Positions 28,211-35,484 of a stretch of DNA of 64,000 nucleotides are shown here, piece by piece. The stretch is taken from the NCBI GenBank assembly GCA_036504035.1, contig DASXVV010000009.1, positions 248,001 to 312,000 on the forward strand, written 5' to 3'. Numbering within the stretch: the first letter of the stretch is position 1; each line of letters opens with the position of its first letter. The stretch comes from Candidatus Deferrimicrobiaceae bacterium. GTDB taxonomy: Bacteria > Desulfobacterota > Deferrimicrobia > Deferrimicrobiales > Deferrimicrobiaceae. The notes under the pieces were generated by a model. That model had not been told where the DNA came from and searched no databases. It worked only from the letters and a program-made list of their open reading frames with translations. The position numbers and the translations under genes were made by a program.

Positions 28211-29185
28211 CTAGTAACGCGCCAGCTTCCGGATCGCCTCGGTGATCTTGTGCAGATCCGGAAGTATCCACGCTTCCAGCGGCGCGGCGAACGCGTTGTG
28301 GGTGTCGGCCGATGCCAGGCGCATCACCGGCCCGTCGAGATCCTCGAAAAGCTCCTGGCCGATGCGCGCCGCGATCTCGGCGCCGATGCCGCCAGTCAGC
28401 CGGGCCTCGTGGACGATCAGCGCCTTCCCCGTCTTGCGCACCGACGCGCTGATCGCGTTCCAGTCGAGGGGGGCGAGCGACCGCAGGTCGATCACCTCGA
28501 CGGAGATTTCGCCGGCCAGGTCGCGCGCCGCCTGCACCGCAGGGTGGACCGTCGCACCGTAAGTGATGACGGTCAGGTCGGTTCCTTCGGCCCGGAGCGC
28601 CGCCTGCCCGAGGGGAACGAGATACTCTTCGTCGGGGATATCTTCCTTGATGCGCCTGTAAAGGAACTTGTGCTCGAAGTAAAGCACGGGGTCGTCGTCG
28701 CGCACCGCGCTCTTCAGGAGCCCCTTCGCGTCGTAGGCGGTCGCCGGGGCGACGATCTTCAGCCCCGGGACGCTGAAGAACCAGCTTTCGGGATTCTGCG
28801 AATGGTAGAGCCCCCCGTGGACGCCCGCCCCCGACGGCCCCCGGATGACGATCGGGCAACTCGTCTGCCCGCCGTGCCGGTACCGGAGCGTCGCGGCCTG
28901 GTTGACGATCTGGTCGAACCCGCAGGAGATGAAATCGATGAACTGCATCTCGAGGATGGGGCGCATCCCCTGGACGGCGAGGCCGACGCCCGCCCCGATG
29001 ATCAGCGACTCGGCGATCGGCATGTCGACCACCCGGAGCTTCCCGAACCGATCCTGGAGCCCCTCGGACACCTTGAACGCTCCGCCCATGACGCCGACGT
29101 CCTCACCCATGAGCATCACGTTTTCGTCGCGCGCCATCTCTTCGGCCATGGCCTGGTTGATCGCTTGGAGATAAGTGACCATCAT
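28211..29185 (-). CDS. 2-oxoacid dehydrogenase E1 component, beta subunit
   Basis: 324 residues. VTYLQAINQAMAEEMARDE, MLMGEDVGVMGGAFKVSEGL, and VDMPIAESLIIGAGVGLA are standard for the TPP-binding beta chain; IRGPSGAGVHGGLYHSQNPE is the conserved active-site stretch. Forms an alpha2beta2 heterotetramer with the adjacent alpha subunit and decarboxylates the 2-oxoacid. GGGAGG nine bases upstream favours the first of two adjacent ATG codons (29185); the E1alpha stop overlaps it. Confidence 0.93.
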   Translation of the reverse strand: MMVTYLQAINQAMAEEMARDENVMLMGEDVGVMGGAFKVSEGLQDRFGKLRVVDMPIAESLIIGAGVGLAVQGMRPILEMQFIDFISCGFDQIVNQAATLRYRHGGQTSCPIVIRGPSGAGVHGGLYHSQNPESWFFSVPGLKIVAPATAYDAKGLLKSAVRDDDPVLYFEHKFLYRRIKEDIPDEEYLVPLGQAALRAEGTDLTVITYGATVHPAVQAARDLAGEISVEVIDLRSLAPLDWNAISASVRKTGKALIVHEARLTGGIGAEIAARIGQELFEDLDGPVMRLASADTHNAFAAPLEAWILPDLHKITEAIRKLARY

Positions 29186-30162
29186 GCCGGCGAACCTCCC
29201 GGAATCGGCGTCGCGTAGAGATCGTCCATCGCTTCGGGGCCTTCCGGCTCCGGGCTCGCCTCGGCGAACGCCACCGCATCCGCGACGACCTGTTGCGCGC
29301 GGGCCAGCGTCTCGGCCTTGATCGCCTGCAGGTCGTACTTCCGTTTGTCGAGGTAGTGCTCCCACAGCTCGATCGGGTCGCGGCTCTCCCAGGTCACCAG
29401 CTCTTCATCGGTGCGGTACGCCGCGCGATCGTGCTCGGAGTGACCGTGATAACGATAGGTCTTCAGCTCGATGAACGTAGGGCCTTCGCCCCGCCGTGCC
29501 CGGTCTGTGGCCTTCTGCATCGCCTGCAGCACCGCGTGAAGGTCGTTGCCGGACGCCACCTCGCCCTTGAACCCGTAGCCCGCCGCGCGATCGGCCACGT
29601 TTTCGACCGCGAACTGAAGCTCGTTGGGCGTCGAGTAGGCGTAGAAGTTGTTCTCGCAGACGTAGATCACGGGCAGCTTGTGCACCCCCGCGAAATTCAT
29701 CGCCTCGTGGACGTCTCCGCGGCTGCTGGCCCCCTCGCCGAAAAAGGCCACCGCGACCCGGTCCTCGTTCTTCATCCGGAACTTGTAGGCCATGCCCGTG
29801 GCGACCGGCAGCGTCGAGCCGAGCATCGACGTCGCGCCGAAGATGCCGTGCGGCAGGTCGCCCCCGTGCAGGTAGGAATCCTTCCCCTTGGAGAAGCCGT
29901 CGCGCCGCCCGAAGATCTGCGCCATCAGCCGGTTCGGGTCGGCCCCCTTCGCCAGGACCGCCCCCATATCGCGGTGCAGCGGGAAGATCCAGTCGTCGAC
30001 CCGCAATCCGTGGCAGACGCCGATCGAAGCCGCCTCCTGTCCGCGACCGGAATAGACGCCGCCCGCCAGCTTGCCCTGCTTGTCGAGCGCGGAGACCCGT
30101 CCTTCGAATTCGCGGACCAGCACCATCCGATAATAAAGATCGCGCTCCGTCTGTTCGTTCAT
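29182..30162 (-). CDS. 2-oxoacid dehydrogenase E1 component, alpha subunit
   Basis: 326 residues. The TPP-binding motif reads AFFGEGASSRGDVHEAMN ... ENN, and the phosphorylation-loop equivalent YRYHGHSEHD is present. GFSKGKDSYLHGGDLPHGIF and the overall length match two-chain E1 enzymes of pyruvate, branched-chain or acetoin dehydrogenases. It overlaps the beta-subunit gene by 4 bp and follows lpdA by 22 bp. Confidence 0.93.
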   Translation of the reverse strand: MNEQTERDLYYRMVLVREFEGRVSALDKQGKLAGGVYSGRGQEAASIGVCHGLRVDDWIFPLHRDMGAVLAKGADPNRLMAQIFGRRDGFSKGKDSYLHGGDLPHGIFGATSMLGSTLPVATGMAYKFRMKNEDRVAVAFFGEGASSRGDVHEAMNFAGVHKLPVIYVCENNFYAYSTPNELQFAVENVADRAAGYGFKGEVASGNDLHAVLQAMQKATDRARRGEGPTFIELKTYRYHGHSEHDRAAYRTDEELVTWESRDPIELWEHYLDKRKYDLQAIKAETLARAQQVVADAVAFAEASPEPEGPEAMDDLYATPIPGGSPA

Positions 30163-30184
30163 CGCCTTCGATTCTCCGTGGGGT

Positions 30185-31558
30185 TCAGCTGTCGATCGCT
30201 TCGCCGGCCAGGATGCGCGCTGCCTCTCGCAATCCCTCGGAAAGCGTCGGATGGGCATGGACGGTGCGACCCAGCTCCCGGACGGTCGTCTCGAGCGATA
30301 TGCCCAGCGCCGCTTCGGCGATCGACTCGGAGGCGCCGTGGCCGATGATGTGACAGCCGAGCAGCTGCCCGTACCGCTCGTCGGCCACCAGTTTGACGAA
30401 CCCCTCGGTGTGCCCGGCCGCGGTCGCCCGCCCGTTCGCCAGGAACGCCACCTTCGAGGTCTTGACCGCGATTCCGCGACGCTTCGCCTCCTCCTCGGAT
30501 AGCCCCACCGTCGCGACCTCGGGTTCGCAGTAGACGCACGACGGGATCCGGTCGCGATCGACCGGCGCGCCCGGCTTCTGCCCCGCGATGATCTCGGCCG
30601 CCGCAATGCCCTCGGCCATCGCCTCGTGCGCGAGCATCATCCCGCCGATCACGTCGCCGATCGCGAAGATCGAGGGGCAGTCCGTCCGGTACTCGGCGTC
30701 GACCATGACGATCCCCCGTTCGAGCCGAACGCCGACGCTTTCGAGGCCGATCCCCTCGGTCATCGGCTTTCGTCCCACCGCAACGAGCACCTTTTCGGCC
30801 GCAACCGCCTCTTCCCGATCGCCGATCCCGACCGTCAGCGTCCCCGAACCGGCGTCGTAGGCCTTCGCCGTCGCGCCCGTCATCACGCGAATGCCCTGCT
30901 TCGAGAGCGACTTCTCGAGGGCGCGCGCCACCTCGGTGTCGACACGCGGAAGCAGCTGGTCCATCATCTCGACGATCGTCACCTGCGCGCCGAATGTGCT
31001 CCACGCATAGCCGAACTCGACGCCCACCGCCCCGCCGCCCAGGACGGCGACCGACTTCGGGCATTCGGACAGCATGAGCGCGTCGTCGCTGGTCAGGATC
31101 GATTTCCCGTCGGGGACGAACCCGGGGATCCCCTTGACGGAGGTGCCGACCGCGACCAGGATGGCGCGGGCAAAGATCTCCTCGTCGCCGACCCGGACCG
31201 TGCGCGGGGAGGCCACGACGGCCCGCCCCGCGACGAACTCGACCTTGTTTTTCTTGAGCAGGTAGGCCACGCCGCGCCCCATCTTGGCCGCCACGTCTCG
31301 GCTGCGCTTGATCACCGCAGGCATGTCGACGACGGCGCCATCGCACCGGAGCCCCAGGCTCTCGGCGCTTTTCATCGTCGCGTATCCTTCGGCGCTGGAC
31401 AGGATCGCCTTCGTCGGGATGCACCCCCAGTTGACGCAGGTGCCCCCGAGCGCCGCCTTCTCGGTGATCGCCGTCTTAAGCCCGAGCTGCGCCGCCCGGA
31501 TCGCGGCGACGTATCCCCCGGGGCCCGACCCGATGACCAGCAGATCGAATTCGCGCAT
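30185..31558 (-). CDS. lpdA: Dihydrolipoyl dehydrogenase (E3)
   Basis: 457 residues. FAD-binding LLVIGSGPGGYVAAIRAAQL, redox-active disulfide GGTCVNWGCIPTKAI, NAD site VAVLGGGAVGVEFGYAWSTF, second FAD motif SIFAIGDVIGG, and the C-terminal catalytic HAHPTLSEGL (His and Glu). It reoxidises the dihydrolipoyl groups of E2 with NAD+. Placed 13 bp after the aldehyde dehydrogenase gene. Confidence 0.96.
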   Translation of the reverse strand: MREFDLLVIGSGPGGYVAAIRAAQLGLKTAITEKAALGGTCVNWGCIPTKAILSSAEGYATMKSAESLGLRCDGAVVDMPAVIKRSRDVAAKMGRGVAYLLKKNKVEFVAGRAVVASPRTVRVGDEEIFARAILVAVGTSVKGIPGFVPDGKSILTSDDALMLSECPKSVAVLGGGAVGVEFGYAWSTFGAQVTIVEMMDQLLPRVDTEVARALEKSLSKQGIRVMTGATAKAYDAGSGTLTVGIGDREEAVAAEKVLVAVGRKPMTEGIGLESVGVRLERGIVMVDAEYRTDCPSIFAIGDVIGGMMLAHEAMAEGIAAAEIIAGQKPGAPVDRDRIPSCVYCEPEVATVGLSEEEAKRRGIAVKTSKVAFLANGRATAAGHTEGFVKLVADERYGQLLGCHIIGHGASESIAEAALGISLETTVRELGRTVHAHPTLSEGLREAARILAGEAIDS

Positions 31559-31571
31559 CGCTTCCTCCGCC

Positions 31572-33008
31572 CTACGGTTTGATCATCACCATCTTGATGT
31601 TCGTCATCTCCTCGACCGCGAAACGGACCCCTTCGCGCCCGAGCCCGCTCATCTTGTTGCCGCCGTAAGGCATGTGGTCGACGCGGAAAATGGAACTGTC
31701 GTTGACCATGACACCGCCCACGTCGAGATGCTCGATCGCGTGGAACGCCTTCCGGATGTCGTTGGTGTAGATGCCGGCCTGCAGGCCGAACGGCGAGTCA
31801 TCGACCATCTTCACCGCTTCCTCGAACGAATCGTAGGTCACGATCGACACCAACGGCGCGAACGCCTCCTGGCACATCACCTTCATCCGGGAATGCACGG
31901 TCGACAGGACCGTGGGTTGCAGCACCCGTCCCAACCGTTTCCCGCCGCACAGCAGCGTGGCGCCCTGGGCGACGGCCTCATTGATCCATTCCTCGGCCCG
32001 CACCGCCTCGCGCTCCTCGATCATCGGGCCGACGTCGGTATCCTTTTCGAGCGGATTGCCGACCTTGAGCGCCCGAGTCTGCTCGACGAAGCGCCGGGTG
32101 AACTCGACCGCGATATCCTTGTGGACGTAAAGCCGCTGGAGCGAGATGCACACCTGCCCCGAGTTGGCGAAGGCGCTCACGACGCAACGCGGCACGGCGG
32201 CGTCGATGTCGGCGTCGGGCTCGATGATCGTGCCCGAGTTGTTGCCGAGCTCCATCGTCACCTTCTTGAGCCCCGCCTTGCGGATGATCGCCTCGCCCAC
32301 CGGCGGGCTTCCGGTGAAGGACACCTTCGAGATGCGCGGGTCGGCGACCATCCGGTCGCCCACGACGCCTCCGGGCCCGACGACGACGTTGAGCACGCCC
32401 GGCGGAAGGCCGGCCTCCTCGAAGATGCCTGCCATGCGCAGCGCGATCAACGGCGTCGTCGACGCGGGCTTGAGCACGACCGTGCAGCCGGCGGCCAGCG
32501 CCGGGCCGATCTTGTGCGCCACGAGGTTGAGGGGGAAGTTGAACGGCGTGATGGCGGCGATGACCCCCACCGGGACGCGCATCCAGAATCCGATCCGGTG
32601 CTCGCCGGCCACGCTGGCGTCGAGCGGAACCGTCTCGCCGTGGATGCGCTTGGCCTCCTCGGCCGCGAAGCGGAACGTCTCGATCGAGCGCGTCAATTCG
32701 GCGAGCGCATATTTCCAGGGCTTGCCCGCCTCCTGCGCGATGAGCGCCGCCAGCTCGTCCTTGCGTGCATCGAACAGCGCCGTCGCCTGGTGGAGGATCT
32801 CGTATCGACGGTGGGCCGGGAGCCGGGAATACGCGGGAAAGGCCTCTTTCGCCGCGGCGATCGCCCGATCGACGGCGTCGGCGTCGGCCAGCGGCACCGA
32901 GGCGATGACCTCGCCGGTATATTTGTCGACGACCGGCATCGACTGGGCGCCGTCCTCCCATTTTCCGCCGATATAAAGCTTGTATCCGGCTGCTTCGCGA
33001 CCGCTCAT
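31572..33008 (-). CDS. NAD(P)-dependent aldehyde dehydrogenase
   Basis: 478 residues. Catalytic cysteine in ANSGQVCISLQRLYV; general-base glutamate in VTMELGNNSGTIIEP; cofactor region VSFTGSPPVGEAII and FNFPLNLVAHKIGPALAAG. It belongs to the non-phosphorylating GapN/lactaldehyde/semialdehyde-type group; substrate unknown. As first gene of the operon it may feed or drain an aldehyde linked to the 2-oxoacid complex. A TAGAAT box on the minus strand near 33040 is a possible -10. Confidence 0.9.
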   Translation of the reverse strand: MSGREAAGYKLYIGGKWEDGAQSMPVVDKYTGEVIASVPLADADAVDRAIAAAKEAFPAYSRLPAHRRYEILHQATALFDARKDELAALIAQEAGKPWKYALAELTRSIETFRFAAEEAKRIHGETVPLDASVAGEHRIGFWMRVPVGVIAAITPFNFPLNLVAHKIGPALAAGCTVVLKPASTTPLIALRMAGIFEEAGLPPGVLNVVVGPGGVVGDRMVADPRISKVSFTGSPPVGEAIIRKAGLKKVTMELGNNSGTIIEPDADIDAAVPRCVVSAFANSGQVCISLQRLYVHKDIAVEFTRRFVEQTRALKVGNPLEKDTDVGPMIEEREAVRAEEWINEAVAQGATLLCGGKRLGRVLQPTVLSTVHSRMKVMCQEAFAPLVSIVTYDSFEEAVKMVDDSPFGLQAGIYTNDIRKAFHAIEHLDVGGVMVNDSSIFRVDHMPYGGNKMSGLGREGVRFAVEEMTNIKMVMIKP

Positions 33009-33080
33009 GCCGACCCCCGGAAAGAAGTGGTTTTGCCCATTCTACACCGCGGCCCTGGCTTGTGCTAAGGTGTTGAACCG

Positions 33081-33830
33081 ATGAGGATCGACCTGCCCAT
33101 CCCGTGCCGAAGCGCGATCATCGTCGCGGACGCACATCTCAACGCCGACGACGGGCACACCCGCGATTTCCTTCGACTCGCGGAGTTCGCCCTGGCCGAA
33201 AACCGCCCCCTTTTCCTGCTCGGCGACATCTTCGACCTCTGGTTCGGGGCGGCCGCGCTTACGTTTCGCTTCCAACGCCCTGTCGTGGAACGGTTGCGCG
33301 CGCTGCGGGACGAAGGTCTGAAAAGCTACTACGTGGAAGGGAACCGCGATTTCTTCATCAAGCGGCCCTACGAAGGCGATCTGTTCGAATCGGTGTCCGA
33401 GGATTCGATGCAGGTCAGGCTCGGGGGAAAAACGGTGTACCTGGACCATGGCGACACGGTCAACCGGGCCGACCGCGCCTACCGCTTCTGGAAGGCGATC
33501 TCGAAGAACCGGCTGGCGTTCGGGATCGCCACGATGCTCCCCCCGTCGATCGTCCTCCCGCTGGCCGACCGGATCGAAAAGCGTCTCAAGCCCACCAATC
33601 CCCGGTTCAAGGGACGCTTCCCGGAAGCCGAAATTCTCGCCTTCGCCGACCGGACGTTCAAGGCCGGCGCCGACTTCGTGCTGCTCGGCCACTTCCACAC
33701 CGAGTTCCTCCGCCGCACCGTATCCGGCGGCCGAACCCGGACGCTCGCCGTCCTCCCCTGCTGGAAGGAAGCCCACTGCGCCCTGGTCCTCGACGAAAAC
33801 GGCGAAGCCGCCTTCCGCACCCTCCCCTGA
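33081..33830 (+). CDS. Calcineurin-like phosphoesterase, LpxH-like
   Basis: 249 residues with all metal-site blocks: VADAHLN (D-x-H), FLLGDIFDLWFG, VEGNRDFFI, YLDHGDTVN and LLGHFHTEF. Length and GDIFDLW resemble UDP-2,3-diacylglucosamine pyrophosphatase (LpxH), which makes lipid X for lipid A; without other lpx genes nearby the exact substrate is inferred. Divergent from the aldehyde dehydrogenase gene. Confidence 0.8.
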   Translation: MRIDLPIPCRSAIIVADAHLNADDGHTRDFLRLAEFALAENRPLFLLGDIFDLWFGAAALTFRFQRPVVERLRALRDEGLKSYYVEGNRDFFIKRPYEGDLFESVSEDSMQVRLGGKTVYLDHGDTVNRADRAYRFWKAISKNRLAFGIATMLPPSIVLPLADRIEKRLKPTNPRFKGRFPEAEILAFADRTFKAGADFVLLGHFHTEFLRRTVSGGRTRTLAVLPCWKEAHCALVLDENGEAAFRTLP

Positions 33831-34133
33831 CACACGCCAGCGACCGCGACCGTCAACGGAGTTGACGCCGGTTCGCGCCCAAGGCCCCCACCCTTTCATG
33901 CGGATGCCCATCGCTTCCGTAAGCGAAGGGGGTTGGGGGTCTGAACGCAGTGCCGATGGATAGAAACGTTGCGGCTGCCTACGGAGTGAACGGCCCCCAC
34001 CCGCGAAGCGAGGATTCGCGGGGCATCCGCTTCGAAGGGTTTCCGCGCGCAACGGCGCGTTGACCCGGCCCGCGAAAGACCGTTAAGATACGGGATCGAT
34101 CGTTAATTGGGATCCGGGAAGGTGGATATATCC
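33831..34133. other. Intergenic region with short hairpins and an imperfect repeat
   Basis: 303 bp without a credible gene. GGCCCCCACCC occurs twice, each time after a GGAGT-like block. TCGCTT-CCGT-AAGCGA and CGCGAA...TTCGCG form small hairpins. It looks like a decayed repeat element. The leader and AAGGTGG ribosome site of the next gene are at its right end. Confidence 0.35.
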
Positions 34134-35021
34134 ATGGGCATCGCTTCGAACAGACGTTCACGCTTCGGGAAGATCGCCGGAATGGCGGGAACCCTGCTCC
34201 TCCTCGCCCTATTGCTCCCGGCCGCCGCACATGCGGATCTCTCCGGAGACGAGGATTCCTACTTCTATCCCACGATCGGCAAGTTCACCCGCAACGATTC
34301 GGGACCGGGATTCTCCTCGAAGGAAAAAGGCGAGGACTACGGCATCGGGGTCTTCTTCCGCACACCGCTGGGGACCCGGATGGAAGCAAGCCCCAACGTC
34401 GAGGAGGCCACCGAGAACGATCGTCGCTTCATCGCCAATTTCAAGATCGAACTCCACTACATCAAGGCCAACCTTACGACGTCGGCCGACAGCCCCGCAG
34501 CGCTGGTCCCGACCACGCTCCGGGGAGACAATACGACCGCATCCGCCATCGGCAAGACACAATACCGGATCGCACACGGGGAGGGGGACGTCGGCTACCG
34601 GGCCAAGCTCAACCCGACGACCAGCGTCGAGCCCTTCCTGGGGCTTGGGTACATCTACGAGATGCGCGACCTGGACAGCTACCAAGGGCTGATCGGGCAT
34701 ACGACCTACGAGCAGATCCTTCACGGGAAAGCGGGCGTTCGCGGCGAGATCGATCTCGGCCGTGAGATGTCGCTGTTCGGAGAGATCGGCCTGCGCCTCC
34801 CGCTGCTCACCCGCATCAAGGAGAACCTGGCACCGACCATCACCTGCAAACCGGGCATGGGGTTATCGGACAGCGAGACGGTCGGGTTCCGCTATGCCCA
34901 GTACCGGATCTTCCTCTTCCACGAGAAGATGGCGTTCAAGGAAGCCACCAGCGGCACCGGAATTCTCCGGCCCGAGTCGAAGGAAGAGACCGTCGGCCTT
35001 CGGTTCGGAATCGGCTACTGA
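34134..35021 (+). CDS. Outer-membrane beta-barrel-like protein
   Basis: 295 residues from ATG 34134, eight bases after AAGGTGG (a TTG at 34107 would also keep the frame). Signal peptide TLLLLALLLPAAAHA. The mature protein has alternating strands (DYGIGVFFRTPLGTRMEA, VEPFLGLGYIYEM, GLRFGIGY at the end) ending in an aromatic residue, as in outer-membrane barrels. No family recognised. Convergent with the small membrane protein gene 16 bp away. Confidence 0.65.
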   Translation: MGIASNRRSRFGKIAGMAGTLLLLALLLPAAAHADLSGDEDSYFYPTIGKFTRNDSGPGFSSKEKGEDYGIGVFFRTPLGTRMEASPNVEEATENDRRFIANFKIELHYIKANLTTSADSPAALVPTTLRGDNTTASAIGKTQYRIAHGEGDVGYRAKLNPTTSVEPFLGLGYIYEMRDLDSYQGLIGHTTYEQILHGKAGVRGEIDLGREMSLFGEIGLRLPLLTRIKENLAPTITCKPGMGLSDSETVGFRYAQYRIFLFHEKMAFKEATSGTGILRPESKEETVGLRFGIGY

Positions 35022-35037
35022 GGGCTTTCCCCTTGGC

Positions 35038-35484
35038 TCAGTCCCTGAACGCCGACCCGATCACCCAGGCGTAAAGCACCACCGACACCGCCTCGATCGC
35101 GCCGAACAGGACGGCGATTCGGTCGAGGCCATACCCGACAGGCATCAACGCCCCCGCGAGCATCCCCGCCAGCCCGACATTGGCCAGCACGAACTGCCCC
35201 TGCGCCCAGCCCGCATGGATAGCCCCCGGGCGACCGAATCGCCCGGGAATCAGCATCAGGCCGAACGCGTAGAAGGCGAATAGAGCCCCCCCGACAAGCA
35301 GCATGTGGGTGTGGACGAACTGGAAGTTGTCGTTTCCCCACGCCAGCATTCCCAGCCCGAGCAGGGACCCCAGCGACAGGTAGAACAGCGAGACGCGGAG
35401 GTAGCGGCGGGCAACCCGCAAAACCGGGTCGCTCGCCGCCCCCCCGCCCAAACCGCCTTTCGGCAATTCCCCGCCTTCGCTCAC
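35038..35484 (-). CDS. Small four-helix membrane protein, haem-copper-oxidase-subunit-I-like
   Basis: 148 residues from GTG 35482-35484, overlapping the RNase stop as GTGA. Four hydrophobic spans (VSLFYLSLGSLLGLGMLAWG; MLLVGGALFAFYAFGLML; FVLANVGLAGMLAGALMPV; VLFGAIEAVSVVLYAWVIG). FVHTHMLLVGGALFAFY resembles the haem-ligand helix of short cbb3/NorB-related proteins. It is far shorter than an oxidase subunit, so haem binding is a guess. Translationally coupled to rne/rng. Confidence 0.65.
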   Translation of the reverse strand: MSEGGELPKGGLGGGAASDPVLRVARRYLRVSLFYLSLGSLLGLGMLAWGNDNFQFVHTHMLLVGGALFAFYAFGLMLIPGRFGRPGAIHAGWAQGQFVLANVGLAGMLAGALMPVGYGLDRIAVLFGAIEAVSVVLYAWVIGSAFRD

